Below, in pieces: positions 23,161 to 33,860 of a stretch of DNA of 64,000 bases. The translations under genes were made by a program, and so were the position numbers. Position 1 is the stretch's first letter; every line of letters begins with the position of its first letter. The notes under the pieces were generated by a model, which was given only the letters and a program-made list of their open reading frames with translations, was not told where the DNA came from and made no database searches. This DNA comes from Torreya grandis (lineage: Eukaryota; Streptophyta; Pinopsida; Cupressales; Taxaceae): positions 11,304,001-11,368,000 of the forward strand of contig JARHVA010000006.1 in the NCBI GenBank assembly GCA_037957365.1, written 5' to 3'.

Positions 23161-23263
23161 CCTCATTTGTTCATCTACCTGATGGACAAACTATCTTACC
23201 TTTGACCATGACTTAACCTCGTCCAAGACCATCGACCACTTTGACCCTTCCTCCCTTTGGGGA

Positions 23264-23350
23264 GAACTACATTGGCCTGAGGCCCTTAGGATAAGGGCTA
23301 TGTAGGCAGTACTCAGTTGACATGGGGTCTTCTGGGGTTAGCTCAGCCAT
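23264..23350 (+). ncRNA. structured 3' hairpin module, E2 copy b
   Basis: The outer stem is CTACAT (23267-23272) with ATGTAG (23300-23305). The inner stem is GCCCTTA (23282-23288) with TAAGGGC (23292-23298), loop GGA. The bulge is TGGCCTGAG. The downstream block CTGGGGTTAGCTCAGCC is shared with all copies. It lies 190 bp after copy a and has the most complete pairing of the five. Confidence 0.65.
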
Positions 23351-23397
23351 TCTCTTCATCACTTTCTTCCGTCTCCTTCTCTCGTCACCTGCCAATC

Positions 23398-23765
23398 ACA
23401 TCACAACTAATCACATATTTTCACAATCTTTAACATAATCATTTACATCATAGTCATTAATCATAACCACATTATCATCATCACACAATTAAGCATTCAC
23501 ATCATATAATCTGCAAGTCATAACAAAAATATCACTATCACATAATCCTTACGCATCATCATCTAATCTAAAAGTCATGACCATTCTCATCATTAGCATT
23601 ATCACAACGCATCAATCATCATCATTATAATCATTGACCATAACATTATCATCATCACATTTAATCATCATAACATTATAATCATAAACATAATACCAAA
23701 ACATGCATCATCATCATAATCAAAAATGTTGAATACATTAAACATTAAATAACATCCATAACACA
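23398..23765. other. low-complexity ATCATCATA-rich stretch
   Basis: CAT/ATC/ATA words repeat irregularly with almost no G. It has no gene and separates the hairpin modules from the end of the antisense ORF. E1 has similar sequence at 29580-29720. Confidence 0.6.
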
Positions 23766-24552
23766 TCAATGATCCAAAACCATCATCATATATATATCAA
23801 AATCTTTTATACAATAGACATAATCTATGTCTGTATGTCTCTCTCTCAAAAAAAATGGTACATCTTGCATCATCAGCTCGCAGGCCGGTATATACATCAA
23901 AAAAATCAAAAAAATAGCCTCAAGGCTGTGGCTGTGGTGGTGGAGGTGGCAGCCAAGACGACGTTGTATCATCGCTGCTCTCTGATCTACACCATCTGCA
24001 TGCACCCAAAGTCATCACCCACGACATAGACCTTTACCAGCTCTGTTCATCTCTCATCTTAGAATATTGATGTATCTGAGGGAACTCTCTAATAGCTCCC
24101 TCATAATACGTGATCTCATCCAGCATAGTCTTGTACTTAGCTATAGGTACAGTCTACGATGGACCCATCCGACTTGCTACCGTGCCCTGAACCAAACCCT
24201 GCAGCTGTGAAAATGTTGGCTACACTGACACTGACTATCTTAGCCCCTGTGATGGCTATTGAAATGGGCCCTGCCCCCCAAAAACCTATCCTACCACTGC
24301 CTATGCCTAGGTTGCAGCTAGCAATCCTTGTAGCATCGTAACCTAACCTGTCAGAGCAGCCATCCAACCTATCATCTCTGCCATCTACCCTGTCAAACCT
24401 ATGACCTGCCCCTGCAAAATGGTCACCTGGGCCTAAGCTGCATCCCTCTCCTGCCAGGCCATGTCTCTTTCCTCGCGGGCTGTATCCCGCTCTCTGATCA
24501 CTACCTATAGATCAGGTTATGGGCCCACCTATGCCCCTATGTACTGCCCTGT
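23766..24552 (-). pseudogene. possible C-terminal extension of antisense PMD ORF
   Basis: Minus-strand frames stay protein-like here in pieces (MHADGVDQRAAMIQRRLG at 23950-24005; a G/S/A-rich run at 24137-24367). Breaks between them prevent a firm link to the PMD ORF upstream. I cannot name a domain. Confidence 0.3.
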
Positions 24553-25740
24553 CTACCACATTGTGTAAGCCTCTGTACACCCTGGGTCAGCTATCCTAGG
24601 TCCTGCCGGCAACTCCTCAAAGTTTGGCTCCTCTATCTCCTCCAGTAGTGGGAGTGGCACCTCTATTTCATCCCATCTGTACTGTGGGAAGGTGGGTGGC
24701 ACATCCTGTAGCAACCCATACTTGCACCGCACTCTCTGTAGGTATCCTCTCGAGCTCACCGGCTCACCTACCCCTGACCCATCACATGCTCTGAGTCTCG
24801 ATCATCTACTCTCCTTGGTCTCTAAATGCTAGATACCCCAGATATGGTCTCTAGATGATGTCTGCTAGAATCAGGGCCTCTAGTACCCCTCGATAGTAGT
24901 TGATGTCTCTAACTACTCTGTCTACCCACATCTGCACCATAACCTCGTGTCATTGCCTGAAGCCAACTTTGAATCTGGCCTGGATCACCACTAGGAGGTC
25001 GAGAGGATGCATGACCACAATGTGCTCGTAGGCCAAATAGTGCAGCAGGTGGCCTATGCATAGAATGTATCGCCGTCACCGGCTAATACCCCACAACTCT
25101 CTATAAACTTGGGCCAAAAACATAGGTGCCTAGGTAAACACAATTTGCTACTCGACCATCTCTGTCAACACTCCTATCATGGTGACCAAAAATCTACCTC
25201 CCTCTGCATCTGGCAGTGCATAGACTATAATGCCAATCATCATCAAGATGGCCAGTTGATGTGCATCCTCGTCTACCACATACAATGGCTCATACACAAT
25301 ATTGGCTAAATGGTAGCTCATATTAGTGACGTGCTCTCCAAACAATGTGACCATATAAATATCATGTGCCTCTCTCAAGCACACATATAAGTTAGCTATG
25401 TGTACTGATAGCCACAAAATTTGGTACACGTCCTCAACTATCACTGTCATCTCCCCTATCGGTAAGTGGAAGGTATTGGTGGAATGATCTCACTGCTTGA
25501 TTAGAGCCACTATCAAGCTCACATCCCTCGCCACCTGATAGTATCATCACAGCCCACCGAGTCCCACTACACTCATATGAGCCCACTCCTCTCTAGTGAT
25601 GTCTCGACGCATCTGTGTCAGCAATGTCAGCAATTGATCTCGTAGCATTAGCTTATGTCTCACCTACATCCAATAGTCAAACCCATGTCAACACAACTAC
25701 CAATCCCCATGACTCTTTTTCCCTTTGGGAGACCTAACTC
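24553..25740 (-). pseudogene. antisense plant mobile domain (PMD) ORF in E2, decayed
   Basis: The minus-strand frame reads as one protein with about eight stops, several of them TGA/TAG at expected Trp or Gln codons. In order it shows EEWAHMSVVGLGGL, YYQVARDVSLIVALIKQ, TFHLPIGEMTVIVEDVYQIL (about 25390-25480), MFLAQVYREL, then LEALILADII followed by RPYLGYLAF, and an acidic segment with EVPLPLLEEIEEPNFEELP. The FHLP.GEMT...DV signature, the internal LAQVYREL helix and the RPYLG end are hallmarks of the plant mobile domain (aminotransferase-like family) found in MAIN/MAIL1 proteins and in several plant transposons. It lies between pol remnant and 3' LTR, opposite to gag. Its role in the element is unknown. 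The start is not fixed; the frame runs up to about 25740. Confidence 0.75.
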
Positions 25741-25874
25741 GCCCATTTGCCCTTTCATCTATCTACTTGACCATCTACCTGACCGTCTATGGCTATCCTG
25801 ACACCTGAGAAGCCCTTGGCGTAGCTTCGACCCCTTGACTTGGCAATTTTCTAACTCTCTCAGACCAGGTAGCC

Positions 25875-26012
25875 ACCGACACTAGTTCACATGCCGACAA
25901 TGGCACTTAACTAACTGACATCGGTCACATAGTGACCAACACCGATAGGCAAGTGACCGACACCGGCCACTAGTCGACTGATGCCAGTGAATCCACCAAC
26001 GTCGGTGACTGG
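25875..26012. promoter_or_regulatory. ACCGAC-palindrome cluster 4 (upstream of antisense PMD ORF)
   Basis: Six to eight variants of ACCGACACCGG or CCAACGTCGGTGAC occur in 140 bp. The cluster sits just beyond the 5' end of the antisense ORF, a promoter-like position for it. The same motif lies in the LTR promoter region. Confidence 0.5.
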
Positions 26013-26555
26013 TTCGACCCCAAGGCCGAATGGGGCGAGTCCTAAAATTAGTGCTTCCCCTAATAGCCCTCTATTTACCCCCAAAATGCCCCTAAAATCA
26101 CCCTAGCATGACCTACCTACCCTTGCCACCCTCCTAGCTATCCCTCCCACTCGATTTCTAGCTAAAAACATCAAAATTTCAAAAACAAAAACAAAACTAA
26201 AACCAAACCAAACAGAGTTCACAACACCTCCTACCTCATCTCATCATCACCTCCATGGTGGCACAATAGATGTCGCTAGTGGTGGACCTCCCACGAGTCC
26301 TCCTCTGCCCTCTGCCATCTCCTCCATCTCAATTTGTCTACGAGCTCCTCTTGGCCTACCACCGCCTCTGCAACCTCCAATCCCCATCCAAATCGCTCCC
26401 TCTCTTAGCCAATCTCCCTCTACCACCTCACCCTGATCAACCGGTCACTCTAAGTCACTTTCACTCACTAAAATCTAGAGCCCCTTTTTTGACTTTACAA
26501 CAATCACAAATGACTTTTGGTGGGCTGCCAATCCGGTTTTGTTAGCTTTGGCACT

Positions 26556-26662
26556 CCATCGATGTCGGCATAATTATGCCCTAGTCTGCCAGCGTCAGCC
26601 GATTTTGCCCATGTCGATCTGTTTATCCCACTGACACTAGTTTTATAACTGACACCAACAAA
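26556..26662. promoter_or_regulatory. ACCGAC-like cluster 5 (E2 3' region)
   Basis: CATCGATGTCGGCA, GCCAGCGTCAGCCGA, CCATGTCGATC, CACTGACACTAG and ACTGACACCAAC are degraded forms of the E2 palindrome. It is the weakest of the clusters. Confidence 0.4.
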
Positions 26663-26736
26663 ATTCAACCCTCTAACTTCTTCACATTGCCCAAAATCAT
26701 GCCCCCAATCAACTTGCCTTCATAGTAGAAGTCATC

Positions 26737-26970
26737 TTAGCCTCCTAGGGCACACTTGATATCACTTTTACCTTCACCTGACTCAACCCAGACCTTGGAA
26801 ATCACACCTATCTCCTTCAACCACTTTTGAGACAACTCTACCTTGGTTGTTTTGATTGCCTTTGCTACCTCACACCTAGTTAGCAAGCTATCACAAACCC
26901 TCACAAGTATTAGATCGCGTGCAAGTTGATCCCTACTACTTGTGACTTTTTTCGTGTTTGCTAGGAGCAC
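26737..26970 (-). pseudogene. short antisense ORF near E2 3' end, unrecognised
   Basis: It is an open minus-strand frame of about 77 codons. It includes TTKVELSQKWLKEIGVISKV and RDQLARDLILVRVCDSL and has ordinary amino-acid composition. It is upstream of the PMD ORF on the same strand and might be part of the same antisense gene, but the two are 1 kb apart and no domain is recognisable. Chance is possible. Confidence 0.25.
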
Positions 26971-27327
26971 TTCCTGAGCCTGGGATACCTAGAACATGAT
27001 GACCCATTGGAGCTACAGCTTGGATCGAATAACCCAATCAGCTATGACTAAATGTTGGGGCCCAATTATTTCAATTTTGGCACTCCTCAACCCTTGACCA
27101 TGATAATTTGGCCTACCTATCGTGTGGTGTGGTATACGTGCAATCCCACCCTTTGCAGCGTTCACACTCAATCTTCACCCTCTCTATCCATCTCTCTATC
27201 AAATTGACACTCGATCTTAGGTTCCCTTCCCTCGACTCCTGCTTTGAAGGGGGAACACCTCATTCAATACCTAGGGAAACCAACTCCTATTTTTGTCTTG
27301 CAGTTCGTCAAGAACAACCAACAAGAC

Positions 27328-27340
27328 AAAAAGGGGCAAA
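27328..27340 (+). other. E2 polypurine tract
   Basis: AAAAAGGGGCAAA directly precedes the 3' LTR. E1 has AAAAAGGGGTAAAA in the same place (35548). It would prime plus-strand DNA synthesis. Confidence 0.8.
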
Positions 27341-28701
27341 TGTAGACACTGAAATCGTGTCTACCCCTTGGTCGTCCTCCCCCCTTGGTCCCCTTGGTCC
27401 ATCCTCCAACACAATTCCTAGCCCCCTTAATTATTAGATTAAATTATAAATCAAATTTTTTTAATCTAATGGCCCCCTTTGCCACTTCACCCATGCCACC
27501 TCGAATTCCTCCCCTTGGATGCCCCCACCTCATTCCAAGCCTTAATGACCCAAATCCCAACTTGACCCTTCCTCTCGCGCTCATTTAAGCCCCTCTCGAC
27601 CATTTTCCCATGCCATTTGACCCTGGCAGCTTGTAAGAATGGACAGAAGGCTAAAATTATCCTTTGTCCCCATTCTTTGGCCACCGATGTCGATCACTAT
27701 GTGGCCGATGTCAGCGGTTCTGTCGGCGTTGGTTCCCTTTAAAACTAGTTTTTTGCATCTGTTGCCCCCCCCCATGAACGTGAACTCTTTGGCACTTGGC
27801 ATTCTGTCTCTCTTTCTCTCCCTCTCACATAGCAAACATCAGTAGCTACAGGTACTCTACAAAGATAGCTCTAGGCTCTTGGCATTGCAGGTCCATCAAC
27901 AACATCAGCAACAGGTCTTCTACACTCCTTCAACAAGCAAAGAGATAAGTATTTTTACTATCCTTTTCATTTTAGTGTTTCTTTTTAATTCATCTACTAA
28001 CCAGCCCACTGCTCAGACTCACCCTGCCCTTCCCTAAGAGGCTAAAAGGCCTTCTCTAATCCCTATTTCCCTGTCACCCTATCCTCTCCCTGATCTCCTA
28101 TTCAAACCATGCCTTCTGCCTTACAACCCTACTCAGTACTCCAAATAAGCTCTCTAACCTCCAAATAGGCTCTCTGACTTCTAGATGAACCTTCAAGCCA
28201 TTCTGCAAATCAAAAAACCCATCCAGACCCTGTCCCAGGCCATTTCCCCGACCGACCTTGACCATTGCCCCTACCGACGTCGGCAGACTAACCGACATCA
28301 GCGACCATCCTTGACCGACGTCAGTAGAACCACCGACATCGGTGACTGTGCAAAGTAGATTACTGTAAATAGGTATGCATTTGCTTTCATTTCTTTCATT
28401 CAGTCTTTGTCTTTTCTAAATATGTCAATATTCTATTTTTTATCAGTGGACTGTCATCCTCCAAGAAGTCTTTGCACTTCTAGGACCAAGATTTTGCTTG
28501 GCAGTCCACTTTCTAGCTATCTAACAATTTTCGTGTTTTAGTCTCTTTTTCTATAGGTGTCATCCTCCACAACCAAAGAGGAGTTCCTGCTATCATCTGA
28601 ATTTGGTGCACAAGACCTCACCAGGTAACATCTATCCCTAGACCATTTATCTTAGTTTCTCATTTCCTTTTGAATGTGAAAGCAAAAATCGTATAAAAAC
28701 A
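27341..28701 (+). repeat. E2 3' LTR
   Basis: Matches 14115-15475 in length and start (TGTAGACACTG) and ends ATAAAAACA. ACCGAC-type clusters at 27681-27732 and 28248-28349 are kept. A C run near 27766 is longer than in the 5' LTR. Confidence 0.92.
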
Positions 28702-28960
28702 ATCAAAATCATGGCCTAATCCTAAATATGGGTACCATGGCTCTACCCATAGCATGCCTCTCATGGATAATTTTCATCTCTAACAAGATGGAATCCCATG
28801 GTCATTGTCTCTCAAAACCACACCCTTTCACATATCATTGACCTTCTTGTGTAAATTTTTGCCCTCATAAAGGTAAAACTTTGAACCTAATTAGATTGGT
28901 CTATGTCTAAACACATTTCATCTTACAACAATTAATTGGGTCAATATCTTAAGCATTTCA

Positions 28961-29098
28961 GACTACTCCCTCGAAGGATAGCTTACCAAACATAAAATAA
29001 AATTGCCACATGTAAGGTAGATTGCTCCCTTGAAGGATAGTTATCATGAACATTAAAACAAAACCAGAAAGCTTAGACCAATACCTTGAAGGATGGAT
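28961..29098 (+). repeat. triplicated CTCCCTCGAAGGATAGCT motif (E1)
   Basis: Copies at 28961-28983, 29020-29042 and 29076-29098 correspond one to one with the three E2 copies and are progressively degraded. Spacing is 59 and 56 bp here against 47 and 60 in E2. Confidence 0.7.
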
Positions 29099-29298
29099 AA
29101 GTTAACTTCATAAAAAGTAGAGAAATTTTAGGGAAGGTTCTTACATCAATCAGCTTCCCTTATACAACAATAAATCAAAATACCCACAATCACAAAAAAA
29201 TCTAAAGCCGTAATCGACTTTCACATGTAGACTTCTTGCATTGATCAATCTACTCTAGCATATGACATGGACTTGTCTATTACCATTCTTGGGCCACC

Positions 29299-29306
29299 TA
29301 TAAAAG
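29299..29306 (+). promoter_or_regulatory. conserved internal TATA box (E1, after pol)
   Basis: CCTATAAAAGGGGTAA is the counterpart of the E2 box at 22465. It survives intact although the surroundings are heavily mutated. Confidence 0.5.
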
Positions 29307-29879
29307 GGGTAAACTAATTCACATAAGGTTATCATACATATCACCCATTACCCTTCACACCACCTATCACCCATCTTTCTTTTAGACTATCTATAAATTA
29401 AGGGATTTAGAGCTTACTTGAATCCTTGTGATCAAGAAACCTTTTTTATCAACTAATGCCCACTCATGCATAGCATTTGAAGGGCTTATATTCATTAAGT
29501 TGATCCCACTTTAGGTCCATTTTTAGTCCTTATCAAAAACAAATCATTGTGCCCTTTTCTCATCTTAATATGCTTGGTTGATGTTTTCATCACAATTTTT
29601 ACCATCCAATATTATAACAACCTTAATCATCCTTTTTAAATTAAGCAAGATTTTAACAACCATCGCCATACCAATCATAACCATAACATTCATAAATATC
29701 CACACAATCTTAAGCATGAAAACATTCAACCAGTGATATCCAAAACATTTTGGACATGTTTACAGCAAACTGCATAATATTTTATTTAGGGTGCGAGGAG
29801 TCACATGACACATACATAATCATCAAATTACACACATATTACCTAACTCATAGACATACATTATTTTCTTACCTAAGCA

Positions 29880-30560
29880 TTAGACTGATTATCTAGTGAT
29901 TCTAGATTTGTGTTCAACCATTCTTCTACTTGATTACTCCCCAAACTAAAATTTGTAGCATTCCCTATCTCATCAACCACTAAAGGGTATACTCTATTCT
30001 CCTCTCTCACATTCAACCCCATAAGATGAGAATCATATTCCGCTCTGGGTATTTCACCCTACTCACCTATCATAGCCATTACATCCCTCTACTCTAGTTA
30101 TTTTGCTCGTATAAGTACCATTGGTTTTTACCTCAGCACACATCCCCTTGGACAGTGAGGGTTCCCTCTATAGATAGGGTGATGATCATGTTCTCCAACA
30201 TTTCATCTTGTGCAATGAACCTCCTACCTTTTGCATTACTACATAGGTAATATTTCATGCTCAAGCTTAGGTTGAGGGTGCCTTTCCTCTTGTTGATCCA
30301 GTAGTACTTCCATTATTTCCATTACATGTAATATTTGGTAGATCTACATATTCACCATATTGATTATTTTAGGTCACAGAGGTTTCTAGTTATCTCTACC
30401 ATTGTTCCCATTATTCACCATCTTCAACCTTAAGTAGTTATCTGCACTCTCTATAACCTAAAAAAATAAATGACTCAATGATAGACATTCATCCTTATCA
30501 TGATTCTTTAAATAGAATACCTGACCATTCTTCATCGCTAATATTATTCACTATTCCTCT
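29880..30560 (-). pseudogene. decayed antisense coding sequence in E1, unrecognised
   Basis: Minus-strand frames give protein-like pieces: REENRVYPLVVDEIGNATNF at about 29990, LEHEILPM, and LKNHDKDECLSLSHLF near 30490, which recalls half of a zinc knuckle (H-x4-C). It does not resemble the PMD ORF of E2. Frequent stops make the assignment weak. Confidence 0.3.
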
Positions 30561-31773
30561 AATGGGGAAGGTCATATGATGTCATTGATTACTTTGAGCA
30601 ATCCTCCCACTTGAAATGGCCATGTCTACTTTCCTTTTCATATGGACATGTTGCCCTCGATCCGATTGGTCACCTCAATAAATCCATTATGCACCATCAA
30701 GATATCTTTTTGTTGACCTTATCTTCCGATTTGCATCCAATGTATTTTCTTGTTTTGTCATCTTGCACTCCTTATGGGCCTGGTGGTCATTAGCATCATT
30801 ATCACCATTACCTTAGTTGACGTAAATTGGCTTCTAACCATGGGCCACTATAATGATCATGCCTTCAAAACTACCACTATGCTAGTTATGGTAACTTACA
30901 AATCCTTGCCATTATGGAAAGTCTTCCATCAGAGGTAGGCCACCATGAATTCATAGCAATACATTCACCTTATTTCCCCTTTTTCCCTCCTATTCCTACC
31001 AACCCATTATCACATGCTCTAAGCATCAAACATAAACCATTAGTAGTGTTTGCTTGAACATGGCAGTCTTTTCTTTTGTGCTAGTTGAAAGTTCATCCAT
31101 GGTAAGGGAACCACCATCTTCTCCCAACCACATAGTTTCTTATTGGTTAGGCCTGAACTAGAAAAACCAATAAGTCATTGGTTCCATAGAGCTAGGATAG
31201 AGGATGCAGACATGGAATATGGATCTTGGGTCAGGGAAGGTCCATCCTCTATTGCTCACCACGTTGCTAACTTTCTTACTTGTATAATCTACTTGACCAT
31301 CAAATAAATTATTTGTAGGTCGTCACTTTTCTACTACCCTTAAAACTCAACTCATAGCAATGATAAACCTTGGCCACAATGACTTTGTAGATTCGAATAG
31401 ACCCCCACCTCCTAAAACTTGGCTCGTAGTGGTAGACACTATCTCCAAACTCCTACCCTCACATAATTTTAGAAGTTGTAACCTCCTAACAAAGGTACCT
31501 CTTCTTTGGATTAGCTCCATTAAAGATCATTTGTGGTACTTAGCATTGTGTTCCCTTCTAATTTATCCTACCTTGCCCATTTGTATCTATCATATTACTA
31601 AATGTGGGGTCATTATGGTAACTATTTACCAATCTACCCTATTTAATTTCACCAACACTTTCACCAAAACCCAAAACCTGTGTTTTATAAAACTTTCTCC
31701 ATTAGCCCAAACCAACCCATGTGATCTATCAAATTGGGGCATCCAATTTGAGCACCATTTTTCAACCCATGTT

Positions 31774-31840
31774 GAACTACATTGTTCTGATGTCCATGGA
31801 CTATGTAGGCATTATTCCACTTCTAAGGGCAGCTTGGCCA
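31774..31840 (+). ncRNA. structured 3' hairpin module, E1 copy b
   Basis: The outer stem is CTACAT (31777-31782) with ATGTAG (31803-31808). The inner stem is GTCC (31792-31795) with GGAC (31798-31801), so the pairs differ from E2 but the pairing is kept. The bulge is TGTTCTGAT, 9 bases as in E2. The downstream block is decayed to AAGGGCAGCTTGGCC. Confidence 0.55.
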
Positions 31841-32003
31841 CTAACAACTAATTCCCATCCCCTTTTGATTCTCACTCATTTCCACTACTAACAGTGTCCT
31901 CTTGCTTATCCTACATCAAGGAAGCCTTGAATTCTTTCTTAAGCATTCTTATGTTTTAACACCATCTAATACTTCCTCTTAAGTTTTTCCCCCATTATTT
32001 AGA

Positions 32004-32080
32004 GAACTAAATTGGCCTAAGGTATTTTTGGACTACGTAGGTAGTGCTTAGTTACTGAGGTCAGCTCAACCACATCTTTT
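32004..32080 (+). ncRNA. structured 3' hairpin module, E1 copy a, decayed
   Basis: GAACTAAATTGGCCTAAGG ends in ACTACGTAG. The outer stem is damaged (CTAAAT with ACGTAG). The 9-base bulge TGGCCTAAG and the downstream GAGGTCAGCTCAACC are well kept. Confidence 0.5.
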
Positions 32081-32089
32081 ACTTTTTTC

Positions 32090-33860
32090 TCCCTTCTCAC
32101 CTCATATCTTTTCCTCCACTTCTCTACTTATCTCCTAACCATCTCCCTACATCTAGTTTATCAATTATTTTTAACCACTTTTCTAGATTGTCAATCTCTT
32201 TTAACACAAGGGTTGAAAAAATTCCCCATTGGCCCCTCTTACCTCCCATAAAGCCACATGCTACTCTATTTCATTGGCCTCTCTGTCATCTTTCCTTGTG
32301 CATGCTTCGTATCTCGCTTCCCTACCCACCTTTTGAATTTTCTAAATCTCTTTCACCTTATCACCAACCTTGCCCTTTATACCCTTAAACTTCATTTTCC
32401 ATCCTCATCATCTCCCCTCACCCTTGACTATTTGTTGTACCCCCCTTATCACTCTCTTTTTCTCACCCATTCCACATCATACTGTGCATCTTGTCATTTT
32501 TCTATCTCTTCTATTGATGCACTTTTTCTTTATGTGTACCACTACTCTCTACTATTACACCACTCTGCCCACCATACCCATTTTCCATTCTTCTTATTTT
32601 CTTTTTTTCCATCCTTTTTATCTTCATTTTTTTCATCCACAACTAGTTTATCCCTAGGTATTTATCTTTTGAGCAGCCTTCAATAATTTCCTTTTTTCTT
32701 CTCCTCTTCTTGCTTTTTGCCCTTTACATTCCCCTTTTCCTCTTTCCATCTTGATACTCACTTATCTTTTGCATCTATATGAGTATCCATGATTTATATC
32801 CCAACTTCAATTCTTATTTTTTATTCTTATCATCCCTGATATTCATGCCTTAGTTTCATCTCACTCCCTTTCATTACGTCCCCCTATTTCTTTACCACCT
32901 CACCACTTTTTGGCTTGAAAATATCTTCTAATCACCCCTTTAGATTTTCAATCTCTTCAAACAAATAAATTGACATCTACCTTCTCTCTTCACCTATTTA
33001 CCCACCCATCCTTTGCTTCCCCTTGTTTTTCTTCACCCCTTTCCCATTTTCCATCCCATTCTCATCTCTAAAACCACCATCTACTTTGCTTCATTATCCA
33101 TCATCATCCATTATTACTTGGTCAAGATACCACTTGCTTCTTCACTCTCTTATCATCCTTTTTGTGTCCTCATTTCACTCCTTTTTCTTCCTTTTTTTTT
33201 CTATTTATTACCTTATTTTTTTATTTTTATCACCAAATTGTTTTCTCCTTGGTCTATTTTTAGACTTATTTTCAAACCCTTCATGGCCTCCCATATTACC
33301 ATCCTCCCCTTACCCTTAAAAATTTTTACACTTATCTCCCCATCCTTTTCAATTCTCTAATCTATCATTCTTTAATGCATCTCTCACCCCCACCATCTTC
33401 TACCTTTTATTTTTCTCTTTTCTCCTTTTCATTTCATTTTTTTCATCTCCTTTGATACCCTTCCTTGCTTTTCTTGACCTATATGACCATGTCTGGCTTC
33501 TTCCATCCTTCTCCACTTTCATCTTTATTTGTGACCTCATTATTTTCTCTTCATCCATCTCCTAGTCCCCCTTTACCTCCTCCCTTGTTGGATCTCCCTT
33601 ATGTTCTCCAATTCAACTTCCACTTCTTTAGAGTGTGGTCAGCAGTTGTAATACTTCTACATACATTTCCTTGTTTGCTTCCTCATTTCCTCTATGCCCT
33701 TACCTTAATGCATGAATTTTGGTCAAGATCATTACTTTAGGAGCATCCCTTTCTTCCTTTAATGCCTCTATATGTTACACTTAGGCTCTCTTTTTTGTCC
33801 CTCTCCAACTACTCCCTTCACCCTGCCTATCACCTTTCTTAATTTTAAACCTTCTACCCA
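32090..33860. other. long pyrimidine-rich tract (plus strand)
   Basis: For about 1.7 kb the plus strand is dominated by C and T, with runs such as CTTTTTTTCC and few purines. Several frames are open simply because stops need purines. The encoded L/F/S/P strings have no domain and I do not call genes. E1 and E2 are G-poor on this strand throughout, but here the bias is extreme. Confidence 0.7.

Larger units (their letters stand above)
14115..28701 (+). mobile_element. E2: Tat-type LTR element nested in E1, pol core lost
   Basis: Two 1361-bp repeats starting TGTAGACAC and ending AAACA/AAAACA enclose PBS, conserved leader, gag, protease, a C-terminal integrase remnant, a 5-kb 3' region and a PPT. 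Flanks are ATCAC (14110-14114) and ATCAA (28702-28706), a target duplication with one change. RT, both RNase H domains and the integrase core are absent. The LTR starts differ at about one base in twenty by eye, so E2 is younger than its host E1. Leader, gag, protease and 3' landmarks are collinear with E1, but the LTR bodies differ. Confidence 0.9.

Noticed and set aside
24137..24367. Gly/Ser-rich minus-strand ORF overlapping a plus-strand ORF
   Set aside because: Both strands are open by chance in G/C-richer sequence; only the link to the PMD frame would make it real, and that link is broken.
29880..30560. A second antisense PMD ORF in E1
   Set aside because: The minus-strand fragments do not show the FHLP.GEMT signature or the RPYLG end seen in E2.
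32188..33740. Several overlapping plus-strand ORFs rich in Leu, Phe, Ser and Pro
   Set aside because: Explained by the pyrimidine-rich tract, where stop codons are rare; frames overlap and show no domain.
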